This document shows positions 52,398 to 60,469 of a stretch of DNA of 64,000 nucleotides, one piece after another. A program made the translations under genes and the position numbers. How positions within the stretch are numbered: the stretch's first letter is position 1; each line of letters opens with the position of its first letter. The stretch is from Acidithiobacillus thiooxidans ATCC 19377 (GTDB lineage Bacteria; Pseudomonadota; Gammaproteobacteria; Acidithiobacillales; Acidithiobacillaceae), in assembly GCF_009662475.1 (NCBI RefSeq), contig NZ_CP045571.1, positions 1,486,501-1,550,500 of the forward strand. Reading direction: 5' to 3'. Under the pieces are notes generated by a model that saw only the letters and a list, made by a program, of their open reading frames with translations, was not told the DNA's origin and did not search any database.

Positions 52398-53081
52398 TTA
52401 GTAAGCGCCGTACTGGTTCTGGGCGAAGATGTAATAGACTTGATCTAGCCCGCCTGTCCCTTCAATCAACACACACTGACCGCCATCGGCACCGCTACTG
52501 TTACCGTGCGCACCATTGCAGATATTGGTCGTTTTATGGGCGATACTGGCAGGGATATTGTTAGCGACCAACGCATACTGATACGGCAGGCCATTCGGTA
52601 AGGCCCCGGTAGAATCTGACGTCAATGGCTCAAAAGTGAGCGTCGCACCCGTAGCAATACTGTTCAGCAGCAACACGCCACTGGTATTCATGTCCTTATC
52701 CTTGGCATACGGACCATTCCAGGTGGTCGAAACATTGGTATTGGTGGAGTTGTCATTTTCAAAATTGGTATCCACCATGGCCCCGTATACGGTCGGGTAG
52801 GCCCCCACACTCATGTTGTAATGCTCAGCCGCAGCAGCCACGGACGTAAAGGTGGCAAATAGCGCCTTGCTTTTGGAGCCGCTCAGACTTAGAAAGCCAT
52901 ACGTGGCGACCCCAAGAATGGTCATAATCAACCCGGCGGCCAGAATACCGATCAAACTGAAACCAGATTCATCCGGGTTATTTTTTACTTCGGTTGATGC
53001 TGCACTGGCAGCGAAAAAGGGGATGCGCTGTAAAGCATTACGCGCACGATCAATCAAACGAGAACACTTTGAAATCATCAT
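52398..53081 (-). CDS. Atypical prepilin A lacking Glu5, operon head
   Basis: A 227-residue prepilin with a leader of about 39 residues, then ESG-FSLIGILAAGLIMTILGVAT; Glu5 is again replaced by Gly. The head includes GAYPTVYGAMV, a disulfide candidate (NICNG/GGQCV) and a C-terminal YYIFAQNQYGAY. Distal to it lie all genes of the second pilus cluster on the same strand. M-box 5 and operator 5 lie 71 and 127 nt upstream of its start. Confidence 0.75.
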   Translation of the reverse strand: MMISKCSRLIDRARNALQRIPFFAASAASTEVKNNPDESGFSLIGILAAGLIMTILGVATYGFLSLSGSKSKALFATFTSVAAAAEHYNMSVGAYPTVYGAMVDTNFENDNSTNTNVSTTWNGPYAKDKDMNTSGVLLLNSIATGATLTFEPLTSDSTGALPNGLPYQYALVANNIPASIAHKTTNICNGAHGNSSGADGGQCVLIEGTGGLDQVYYIFAQNQYGAY

Positions 53082-53152
53082 GATGAAATTTTCCTGAAAA
53101 AAGTAAAGGATCCGATTCAGGAGATTAATGCGTCAAGAAGGCGTCCAGGTGA

Positions 53153-53181
53153 TTAATAAACGGCTTTTTTCTGGTTTTTTT
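53153..53181 (-). promoter_or_regulatory. M-box 5, before prepilin A
   Basis: Read leftward: AAAAAAACCAG, AAAAAAG, then CCGTTTATTAA. The right half is identical to that of M-box 3. It lies about 10 bp closer to its palindrome than in the other copies. Confidence 0.65.
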
Positions 53182-53208
53182 AAAAAGCGGTACGTTAAAA
53201 ACGATCAA

Positions 53209-53225
53209 GGGATCAAATTGATCCC
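53209..53225 (-). promoter_or_regulatory. Palindromic operator 5
   Basis: Read leftward GGGATCAATTTGATCCC followed by TTGATCG, matching operators 2 and 3 with one change. It lies 127 nt before prepilin A. Confidence 0.8.
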
Positions 53226-53244
53226 CGAAATCCACCACACGCCA

Positions 53245-53432
53245 GACAAAAAAATAGGCCGATAACGCTCGACCTGATTGCGACCTCGCCCACTGTGCTG
53301 TCGGCCCGGAGTTTTGAGAGGCGCTGATAAGGACCTCTCAGGCCCGTTCACGTGTCTTGGCTGCCGGTGTTTTTTCCCCACCGCCGGCGGGGGACCTTGT
53401 TTCGTGATCTTTGTGTACTGCACTGGTTCCAG
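53245..53432 (-). ncRNA. Candidate small RNA with M-box-like promoter
   Basis: Read leftward: an M-box-like sequence (about 53459-53490) and a TATACT -10-like hexamer near 53436 precede the hairpin ACTGG/CCAGT, a GC-rich stem CCCCCGCCGGCGG region, the GAGAGG/CCTCTC stem, and then an intrinsic terminator (GGTCGA/TCGGCC stem at 53257-53274 followed by a T-run at 53254-53248). A 72-residue frame overlaps it but has no ribosome site. Start and function are unknown. Confidence 0.45.
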
Positions 53433-53487
53433 TATATCCGACGGATTTTGCGGTTTTTAAAAATTAAACGGTTAGTTTTGGCTTTTT

Positions 53488-55043
53488 TTAAACCACAGCC
53501 GCACTGATCGGCTCCATCACCTGTTGCACAATACACTGCAGGGATTCTTCCCCGCGAAAGCGGTTGACCGATAAGGTATACAAAAACCGGCAGATATCAC
53601 CGGGTTCCGGGTCGGGTACCTCTCCGCGCTTAAACTGAATGGCCTGTAGCGGCTGACCTGTGCGCCCTGCCCCATCAAGCGCCACGGACATCTTGAGGGT
53701 TTGCCCATCCTTGCCGATACGCTGGCTTTTCAGCAGCCGAAACGTGCCAATGAACAACGGAGCGGGGAATTGATTACCATACGGGCCAAAGGCTTCAATT
53801 TCCTGCGCCAAATCCAGCGTACAATAATCCGGTTCAATTTCGCCATCGACCCAGACGCGATGGGCCAAGGCATCGAAAGGAATCCGTTGTAAGGCCAGCG
53901 CCTGGGCAATTTGCGCAAAACGGTCAAAGTCCTGGGTGCGCACGGTTAGCCCTGCCGCCATGGCATGCCCACCAAACCCGAGAATCAGGCCCGGGTGCTG
54001 CGCATCCATTTCGGCCAGAAAATCCCGAATATGCACATTGGGAATGGACCGTGCCGAACCTTTGAGTACGCCCGTATCAGCGCCCGGCGCAAAAACCAGC
54101 GTCGGCAATCCGGTACGTTCCTTGATGCGGCCCGCTACCAGACCAACTACACCCTCATGCCCCTGCGGATCCTGCAAACACAAGATACGGGGAGCCTGCA
54201 CCGCCTGGGTGTCTTCATCGGTCAGTGGAATGGCTTCTGGGGATTCCGGCAATAACTGCTGCGCCCGCTCCAAAGCCTGTTCCAGCATTTCCGCTTCGAT
54301 CTGTTGCCTTTCCCCATTCAGACTGTGCAGTTTTTTCGCCAGGGTATCGGCTTCCTCTGCATCACGGGTCAGCAATAACCGCACCCCTACCCGCATATCC
54401 TCCAGACGACCGGCAGCGTTAATTCTGGGACCCAACCGAAAACCCAGATCTTCCGCCTGCACCGTGGCTGGAGAGATGCCCGACACCCGCATCAAAGCCC
54501 GCAAGCCGGTACGCGCAGTGCCCTGGCGTAAGCGCTTGAGCCCAGCACGAATGAAAATGCGATTATTTTTTTCCAGAGGCACCACATCGGCCACGGTACC
54601 CAAGGCCACCAAATCCAGGAATTGCCCCAGATCCAAGCCATGCACCGGAGGATGCCCGGCGGCTATGAGCACTTTTTTGATGGCAGCGGCCAGATAAAAA
54701 GCCACGCCTACGCCACAGGTGCTTTTCCAGGGGAACCGGCAACCGGGCTGATTGGGATTTACCACGGCGTCGGCAGGCGGAATTCCATGTCCGGGCAAAT
54801 GATGGTCAGTCACAACCACCGTCATGCCCCGCGCCTTGGCCGCTTCAACGCCCGCAAAGGCACTGATGCCGTTATCGACCGTAATCAGGCAATCCGCCTG
54901 ATGCGCCGCAGCCCGTTCCACTAACGCGGGGGAAAGGCCATAGCCTTCGGTCACCCGATTGGGAATCAGAAAATCCACACGCGCACCGCATTGGGTCAGA
55001 AAGTCTATCAGCAACGCCGTTGCCGTTCCGCCATCGACGTCAA
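53488..55043 (-). pseudogene. recJ: RecJ exonuclease, N-terminally truncated
   Basis: RecJ is a single-strand-specific 5'-3' exonuclease of recombination repair. The frame covers the DHH family from DVDGGTATALLIDFL through SPALVERAA, ITVDNGISA, TDHHLPG (the DHH motif), RINAAGRLEDM and the DHHA1 domain with GFGGHAMAAG to a normal C-terminus. It breaks exactly inside the first catalytic motif: the expected GDYDxDG reads IHIDVDG and the homologous N-terminus (about 80 residues) is replaced by AT-rich unrelated DNA. The first metal-binding Asp is lost, so the remnant (start TTG at 55014 at best) is probably inactive. Confidence 0.85.
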
Positions 55044-55373
55044 TATGTATTTGTTTTGTTCACAATATTTTATTTATAATAATTAAATCATAGTGATACG
55101 TTAATATAGGTTATAACACGTGTTTATGAACACTAATATGAAGTAAGCGAATCGAGCCTCCCATAAAGCACAAGCATTCATCGTCTGGTCAAGCATGACG
55201 AAATATCGCTGCAGGTTCTTCCATCAGCCTTCTGCAGCCCACAGACCCTAACAGCGGCAGGGCAGCGAAAGCAGTCGTTCACGAGATCCACATTATCGAC
55301 TCAGGAGTACTTACATTATATCAGGAAGCTAAATCAGAGTGTCCTTTATTTATTCGCTTTTAAACTACAGAAA
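55044..55373. other. Junction segment, no gene seen
   Basis: About 330 bp between the recJ break and the IS4-like element. The first 130 bp are very AT-rich (ATTTTATTTATAATAATTAA), unlike the flanks. No reading frame, tRNA or clear repeat is visible. It likely contains the end of the inserted metal/sulfur island. Confidence 0.55.
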
Positions 55374-55392
55374 CTCTAGTTTAGACATTCAG

Positions 55393-55418
55393 CCCGGCTC
55401 CGCCGGGTTTTTATTTTC
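55393..55418 (+). terminator. Read-in terminator in the IS left end
   Basis: Stem CCCGGC/GCCGGG followed by TTTTTATTTT, just inside the left inverted repeat. Outside promoters would be stopped before the transposase gene, a common way IS elements limit their activity. Confidence 0.75.
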
Positions 55419-55461
55419 TATTTTTGCTACGAAAGTGCTTGACACGGAGATAGTGCCGTGC

Positions 55462-55490
55462 GGCCGACCCTTTGGAAAAAAGGGTCGGCC
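55462..55490 (+). promoter_or_regulatory. Hairpin upstream of the transposase start
   Basis: GGCCGACCCT and AGGGTCGGCC form a perfect 10-bp stem about 37 nt before the ATG at 55527. It is not followed by a T-run, so it is more likely to block ribosome entry in read-through transcripts than to terminate. Confidence 0.6.
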
Positions 55491-55526
55491 AATGAGAAGC
55501 GTTTTAGGCTTCTCGGAATCACTGCC

Positions 55527-56840
55527 ATGTCCTTTCAGCGTCTCGTTACCCTCCGCCTTTCAGAGTGGATTTCCTACTTTCTCGCCGCCGTGCCGCCGCG
55601 CTCGCGGCGCAGCTTCATCGAACTGCTGTGCGGGTGCCTGATCTCTCCTGATGGCTGGGTCACCCGTGCCCTCAGCCATATTTCGCTGCGCTGCCATTGG
55701 ACCACTTATTACAAACTCCTGGAGCGTGAATCCTTGCGGACCCAGGTTCTGGCCATTGCCCAAGTCCGATGGCTCCTATCCATTTTGCCGCCGCTGCCGA
55801 TCGTCGAGTTGATCATCGACGATACGCTGGTCCTGCGACACTCTACCAAGGCCCCAGGCGCGACCATCCACTTCGATCACAGCCATAAACACAACCGCCC
55901 CCGTTATGTCCTCGCCCAGAACTGGGTAGGGCTGGCGTTGACCCTGCGGAGCCGCTCCGGCAAAGCCCTTTCCTTTCCCATTCGCTTGCGCCTCGTGCCC
56001 CGCACCGGTAATACCCACAAGCTGAAAATCGCCGGGGCATTACTGCGGGCCTTTATACCCCACATCCCCGTACCCGTCCGCTTGCTCACCGATGCCTGGT
56101 TCATGCGTCGCCGCCTGCTCTTGCCCCTGCTGCGTCAGCGTGGCCAGTTCATCGGCCAGGTGCGCCAGGATACCGCACTGTATCGGCAGCCCCCGCCCAA
56201 ACCCGCCAAAGCGCAACGGGGTCGGCCCCGGAAATATGGGGACAAACTGACCCCGGAAGCCCTGACCTCACTCCCCACAGAGATCCTCACCCTGTTTGTC
56301 TATGGGAAATGGCAGAAGGTCCGTCTTCAATCCATCGTCGCCCAGGCACGCTTCCTCAACGGCCATCCCGTCCGGGCAGTCTGGAGCGCTATCTACGATG
56401 CAAAACACCATCGATGGTCGCCCACACGCCTTTATCTCGCTTCCGAAACCGATCTGACCGCCTCTGAAATCGTCACCCTCTATGGCAACCGTTGGCAGAT
56501 CGAACCCCTCTTCCATAACCTGAAACGCTGGTGGGGCATTAATAACCTCTGGCAGCAAAGGCGCGCGGTTCTCGAACGCTGGATGCAAATTCGTTGCATT
56601 GCCTGGTCCATGGTGCAGCTCCTCGCGGAAACAGTCACCGAGGACTTTCCCATGACCGCCGTAGCGCCTTGGCGTATCGCTACACCCGTCACTGCAGGAC
56701 TCATGGCTCAATGGCTCCATCTGCATTTTCTGCGGGTTCCTTTCTGGAGGGGCTATGACCCAAAGTCCGGGAAATTCCAGTGCCCCAATTCCGACTTTTG
56801 GGCCGATACCGATGACCCACCCCGCAAAAAGGCTGCCTGA
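55527..56840 (+). CDS. IS4-like DDE transposase
   Basis: About 437 residues from MSFQRLVTLRLSEW; the longer opening at 55458 starts inside the hairpin. A DDE core has IIDDTLVLRHSTKAPGA (first Asp), HFDHSHKHNRPRYV, LLTDAWFMRRR (second Asp) and YGNRWQIEPLFHNLKRWWG (Glu in a Y-x2-RW-x-IE-x-F-like signature of IS4-type enzymes). The sub-group cannot be fixed by eye. No frameshift, so the element may be active. Confidence 0.88.
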   Translation: MSFQRLVTLRLSEWISYFLAAVPPRSRRSFIELLCGCLISPDGWVTRALSHISLRCHWTTYYKLLERESLRTQVLAIAQVRWLLSILPPLPIVELIIDDTLVLRHSTKAPGATIHFDHSHKHNRPRYVLAQNWVGLALTLRSRSGKALSFPIRLRLVPRTGNTHKLKIAGALLRAFIPHIPVPVRLLTDAWFMRRRLLLPLLRQRGQFIGQVRQDTALYRQPPPKPAKAQRGRPRKYGDKLTPEALTSLPTEILTLFVYGKWQKVRLQSIVAQARFLNGHPVRAVWSAIYDAKHHRWSPTRLYLASETDLTASEIVTLYGNRWQIEPLFHNLKRWWGINNLWQQRRAVLERWMQIRCIAWSMVQLLAETVTEDFPMTAVAPWRIATPVTAGLMAQWLHLHFLRVPFWRGYDPKSGKFQCPNSDFWADTDDPPRKKAA

Positions 56841-56918
56841 CACGCTTCTACCCCAAATTTACTGCATCATATCGCCACCCACTGGGACAGGCGAGGAAGC
56901 GGAATGTCTAAACTTCAG

Positions 56919-57872
56919 CTACAGAAAGAGATTCCACAATATCCCCAATAGAAGCGCCAGGGTCATGACACAGCAGGCGTATAGAATGGCAACACGGGTC
57001 CCCATTTCGCGATAAATGGGGCCGAGCGTGGCGATGTTTGAGCCCACGCCGGCAATGAGCAGAATCATACCATTCCCAGGCCCCAATCCTTTTTGCAACA
57101 GCGCGTTGACCAGCGGTAACGATCCCAGGCTATCTGCATAGAGGAGCGTTGCGAGCACCAGAGCCAGCACGGGGGTCAGCCAGCCACGGATCTCCAGGGC
57201 GCTGATCCACGCAGTGGGAAGCCAGGTCTTGACCGTAGCACCAATTAATATTCCCGCAGCAATCCAGGGTAAAAGCTCCCGTGCCAAGGCCCAGGCGTTA
57301 GTCCCGGCCATCTGTAGTTTTTGCCACAGGTGAGAGAAATCGAAGAACTCCCCACTCCCATCAGTATCCACCGTAGAACAACAGGCGGAACCACTTTTGA
57401 CGGAACAGGATGTTGTCGTACAGACCGTTTCTGGCACATCTGTTGGCAAGGGTCGAGGAGCACGCTCATTGGGAGACTGCCAATCGATGATCATTCCCGT
57501 GAGAAAAGCGATGAACACTCCCGATCCAGCGACGACTAATGCCATTTGCCATCCCAGAAATATCCATAGCGCGACCAGTCCGTACCAATTGAACCAAGGG
57601 GTCGCAATTAAGAAGGCGCAGGCAGGCCCGGGGCGACTACCTCCACGCCAAAGTGCCAGTGCAGTAGGAATCGCGGTACAACAGCACAAGGGGGTAAAAA
57701 ATCCAACCGTAGCGCCGATTGCGTTGGCGCGCCACACAGAATATCCCGACAAATACCTGGCCACCACCGTAGGTCTCACCACGGCCTGCAAAAACCCTGC
57801 GAACAAAAAGCCAAAAACCGCGACTTCGGCGAATTCTTTGGAATAATTGAGCGCTGTACGTAGCCAATCCAT
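56919..57872 (-). CDS. ArsP/SO0444-type permease (DUF318)
   Basis: A 317-residue membrane protein with about eight spans in two homologous halves. TPLCCCTAIPTAL is the Cys motif of the DUF318/ArsP permease superfamily (organoarsenical or Cu/Zn efflux). A central cytoplasmic loop is rich in Cys (CTTTSCSVKSG, ACCSTV) and may bind metal. The second half has ADSLGSLPLVNALLQKG. Adjacent to an ArsR-type repressor on the same strand, so metal- or arsenic-inducible export is likely; the substrate cannot be settled from sequence. Confidence 0.82.
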   Translation of the reverse strand: MDWLRTALNYSKEFAEVAVFGFLFAGFLQAVVRPTVVARYLSGYSVWRANAIGATVGFFTPLCCCTAIPTALALWRGGSRPGPACAFLIATPWFNWYGLVALWIFLGWQMALVVAGSGVFIAFLTGMIIDWQSPNERAPRPLPTDVPETVCTTTSCSVKSGSACCSTVDTDGSGEFFDFSHLWQKLQMAGTNAWALARELLPWIAAGILIGATVKTWLPTAWISALEIRGWLTPVLALVLATLLYADSLGSLPLVNALLQKGLGPGNGMILLIAGVGSNIATLGPIYREMGTRVAILYACCVMTLALLLGILWNLFL

Positions 57873-57895
57873 GCAACCCCCTAGCCTGCCCTCTA

Positions 57896-58270
57896 TTAAG
57901 CGATACGCTCCTCCAGAAAGGCATTTGTAACGCTGAGCAGATGTTTTATTTTCTGAGGATCAGTGCGGTAATAGACCATCTTTCCATCGTTGCGCATGTG
58001 CAACCATTCCCGGTCGTGTAACGCACGTAATTGATGGGAAGCTGCGCTGATACTGAGGTTAAGCACGTGCGCAATGTCACAGACGCAAAGTTCTTCGGAA
58101 GCCAAAGCGAGCAGGATGCGTAGACGCGTTCGATTTCCCAGGACATCAAAAATGCGCACAACGGCTTTGATATCGGATTCGTCTTGTTCCAGACGCATGC
58201 GCACGGCTGCGACTTTGGCCGGCTCGAAGCAGCGGATGAGACAACGCGGATCATTATCTTTGGAGTTCAT
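57896..58270 (-). CDS. ArsR/SmtB-family repressor
   Basis: About 124 residues from MNSKDNDPRCLIRC. A winged helix carries ELCVCDIAHVLNLSISAASHQLRAL, where the ELCVCD sequence in helix alpha3 is the metal-sensing signature of ArsR/CadC repressors; a CLIRC pair at the N-terminus recalls CadC. The start at 58270 is chosen because a sigma-70-like promoter ends about 8 nt before it, leaving a leaderless message; an ATG at 58306 would lie inside that promoter. It precedes the permease gene and should control it. Confidence 0.88.
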   Translation of the reverse strand: MNSKDNDPRCLIRCFEPAKVAAVRMRLEQDESDIKAVVRIFDVLGNRTRLRILLALASEELCVCDIAHVLNLSISAASHQLRALHDREWLHMRNDGKMVYYRTDPQKIKHLLSVTNAFLEERIA

Positions 58271-58277
58271 TTGATCT

Positions 58278-58306
58278 AATGTAGTAATGACTAGATCGCT
58301 TGTCAA
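58278..58306 (-). promoter_or_regulatory. Promoter of the ArsR-permease pair
   Basis: Read leftward: TTGACA, 17-bp spacer, TACATT. The spacer and -10 contain a partial dyad (CTAGT...ATTAG) suited to an ArsR operator. The mRNA would start at or near the ATG. Confidence 0.6.
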
Positions 58307-58396
58307 GATGAGGATGGCACCCTCGTACTTACAGGGCGCCCGCGGGCTGTTTCAACGACTGCCGATGATTCACGAACAAAGCCAGGGGCGCCGTTG

Positions 58397-59062
58397 CTAT
58401 CCCCCGGTGGGCAGAAGCGAGATATGGGCAGCCGCTTCTACGCGTGCGAAATAAGCAGTCAGTTCCGGAGGCAACTGGATATCCTCCAGAAGACGTAAGC
58501 CGGTCAAATCCCCGGTAATGAGCGTGTCGGCCACAGAAAACACGGGATTATAGAAGCCATGGTGGGCGACGCGCTCGGTAACTTCCTGGAGATCGGCCTC
58601 CATTCCGGCATACCACTCCTTACGACGCTCCTGCAGCCCCTCCAGCGTATCTCCCAGCCAACTCTCCATACGGTCCCGGTAATAAGTCATTGCGCGGGAA
58701 TCCTGTCCGAGACTGGCATATTGCGGCAATGTGGGCGCGATCAGTCGAAATAGCAGGCCACTGATGCGCGCGCGCCATGCCTGCACCCCTTCCCACTCCT
58801 TGTCGCTAATGGCTCCGCGCCAGAGCGGCGGTGTCTCCGGAAAACGGCGATCCAGTTCTGCGATGATCTCCAGAGATTCGCCCTGGCGACTTCCATCGGG
58901 GTACTCGACAACAGGTAGTCGATCAAAACCGCTAATCGATTGGAAGTGCTCTGGACCATAAAAGCGTGCTGGCTGCTCATTAAAAACGATTCCCTTGTAA
59001 CCCAGTGCCAAACGCACCCGCTGGCAGAAAGGGCAGAAGTCAAAATGAATGAGCGTCAGCAT
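58397..59062 (-). CDS. Glutaredoxin-like glutathione S-transferase
   Basis: About 221 residues from MLTLIHFDFCPFCQRVRLALGYKG. The N-terminal thioredoxin-fold domain has a glutaredoxin-type CPFC site rather than the Ser/Tyr of most transferases. LPVVEYPDG and the GESLEIIAELD glutathione-binding turn follow, then an all-helical C-terminal domain. It may reduce disulfides or arsenate/metal adducts with glutathione. Divergent from a second ArsR gene. Confidence 0.8.
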   Translation of the reverse strand: MLTLIHFDFCPFCQRVRLALGYKGIVFNEQPARFYGPEHFQSISGFDRLPVVEYPDGSRQGESLEIIAELDRRFPETPPLWRGAISDKEWEGVQAWRARISGLLFRLIAPTLPQYASLGQDSRAMTYYRDRMESWLGDTLEGLQERRKEWYAGMEADLQEVTERVAHHGFYNPVFSVADTLITGDLTGLRLLEDIQLPPELTAYFARVEAAAHISLLPTGG

Positions 59063-59174
59063 GAAAATCCTCCCAGATGGCAGCACGAAAGTCGAACCTA
59101 TTGACAACCGCATGCGTTATCATCAATATAAGCAACTATACATGTATGAGCGTGCTCATATCAAGGAGAATGTT

Positions 59175-59540
59175 ATGCCGGAAGCGTCCTGCCCCGCTCG
59201 ATTGCTCAGCCCGATTTTCAAAGTCCTGGCCGAACCGAACCGGCTGTCCATCCTTTGTGCGTTGGGGACGGAATGCCGACCAGTCACCGACATCATCCGT
59301 GCCACCGAGCTACCCCAAACCAATGTCTCCTTCCACTTGCGCATTCTACGGGAGGCTGGACTGGTGCGCGCCGAACGGCGCGGGAGCTTCGTATACTACT
59401 GCCTTCCCGACCCAGAATTGTTAGGGATTCTGGAGTCGTTGCAGGCTTGGGTAGGGGCTCATACTCCGTTGCTCAGCCCCGATGAGGATGTTGACGGCAG
59501 TACTTCCCCATTAGACCGGAGGACAAGGTCATGTGGATGA
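59175..59540 (+). CDS. ArsR-family regulator (second)
   Basis: About 121 residues from MPEASCPARLLSPIFKVLA with AAGGAG upstream. A winged helix with AEPNRLSILCALG and TELPQTNVSFHLRILREAGLVRAERRG. Cys residues near the N-terminus and in ALGTECRPV could sense metal(loid)s, but the ELCVCD box is missing, so it belongs to another sensor subtype. Its 3' end overlaps the SHOCT-protein gene. Confidence 0.85.
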   Translation: MPEASCPARLLSPIFKVLAEPNRLSILCALGTECRPVTDIIRATELPQTNVSFHLRILREAGLVRAERRGSFVYYCLPDPELLGILESLQAWVGAHTPLLSPDEDVDGSTSPLDRRTRSCG

Positions 59541-59779
59541 ATGGAGGGTGGGGCTGGATGCCATGGGGGTGGATCTTTCCGCTGATTTTTTTGGTGCTGA
59601 TGGTGGTTTTTATGGTTTTCATGATGCGCGGTGGCATGGGCGGCGGCCCCATGTGCGGTGGTTCCCACAAAACGTCCGGATCCGCAGAAACGCCGCGAGA
59701 AACCCTGGACCGGCGCTATGCCCGGGGGGAGATCACTCGAGAAGAGTACCAGCAAATGCGCAAGGATCTGGAAGGGTAA
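59531..59779 (+). CDS. Small SHOCT-domain membrane protein
   Basis: An 82-residue protein with an aromatic/Gly N-terminus, one transmembrane helix (about residues 14-32) and a Met/Gly/Cys region (GGMGGGPMCGG). Its C-terminal SHOCT domain reads LDRRYARGEITREEYQQMRKDL. Such proteins are frequent in metal-resistance clusters. Overlaps the regulator gene and precedes the methyltransferase. Confidence 0.85.
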   Translation: MWMNGGWGWMPWGWIFPLIFLVLMVVFMVFMMRGGMGGGPMCGGSHKTSGSAETPRETLDRRYARGEITREEYQQMRKDLEG

Positions 59780-59792
59780 GGAGGAAGATTAC

Positions 59793-60401
59793 ATGAACGT
59801 TGATAAGCAAGAGGCTTTATTCCCAGCGACAATCATGCCTGACCCAGACTGGTGGCAAGCGCTGTGGCCCGATCCCTTGAGGGTCGTTCAGGATCTTGGC
59901 GTAACAACAGGAATGTCGGTCTTGGACCTTTGCTGCGGCGATGGTTATTTCACTGCTGCCCTCGCCAAACAGGTGGAAAACGGTGAAGTCTTCGGTCTTG
60001 ATCTCGACGAGCAAATGCTTGCTGCCGCGGAATCGGCGTGCGCCGGGTTGCGGAACTGTTCTTTTTTGCAAGGCGACGCCATGGATCTGCATCAACTGCT
60101 CCCGAAGCCGGTAGATTATTGCCTCATGGCCAATACCTTTCACGGCGTGCCCGAGCAGACGGCCCTGGCCCGGGAGATCGCCCGCGTCCTGAAACCAGGT
60201 GGTCTTTTCGCCGTCGTCAACTGGCATGCCCGCCCGCGGGAAGAAACACCGGTGCTGGGACAGGCACGCGGACCGCGCACGGAACTGCGCATGACGCCGG
60301 AGCAGGTGCGAACTGTGGTAGAACCCGCTGGCTTCCGACAGGTAGACGTGATTACGTTGCCCCCCTATCACTACGGTAGCCTTTTTCGACTTCGTGGATA
60401 A
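59793..60401 (+). CDS. SAM-dependent methyltransferase
   Basis: A 202-residue class I methyltransferase starting MNVDKQEALFPATIM after GGAGG. VLDLCCGDGYFTAALA is the AdoMet motif I, FGLDLDEQML the acidic loop, and EIARVLKPGGLFAVVNWH the post-III block. It resembles UbiE/ArsM-like enzymes but lacks the three conserved Cys arrangement expected of a typical arsenite methyltransferase, so the substrate is unknown. Confidence 0.82.
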   Translation: MNVDKQEALFPATIMPDPDWWQALWPDPLRVVQDLGVTTGMSVLDLCCGDGYFTAALAKQVENGEVFGLDLDEQMLAAAESACAGLRNCSFLQGDAMDLHQLLPKPVDYCLMANTFHGVPEQTALAREIARVLKPGGLFAVVNWHARPREETPVLGQARGPRTELRMTPEQVRTVVEPAGFRQVDVITLPPYHYGSLFRLRG

Positions 60402-60469
60402 CGGAGAAACCGGAACTGCCCAGGAATTCTGTTGGCAGTGACAAATCTGAGTAATTTAGGAGAGTGGTC

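Larger units (their letters stand above)
55374..56918. mobile_element. IS4-like insertion sequence
   Basis: About 1545 bp. Inward-facing ends CTCTAGTTTAGACATTCAGC (left) and CTGAAGTTTAGACATTCCGC (right) match at 17 of 20 positions. The 9-bp direct repeat CTACAGAAA flanks the element (55365-55373 and 56919-56927). It carries one transposase gene, an inward-facing terminator and a hairpin between left end and gene. The 9-bp duplication fits IS4-type elements. The right duplication overlaps the stop codon of the permease gene, which remains intact. Confidence 0.88.

Noticed and set aside
53371-53405. CCCCACCGCCGGCGGGG hairpin as a terminator
   Set aside because: The T-run lies on the wrong side for plus-strand termination, and on the minus strand the hairpin is followed by A residues.
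53205-53423. 72-residue minus-strand frame
   Set aside because: It covers palindrome 5 and the terminator of the candidate RNA, and has no ribosome site.
53936-54697. 253-residue plus-strand frame
   Set aside because: It is a shadow of recJ: Ser/Arg/Pro-rich composition and no recognisable domain opposite a well-conserved gene.
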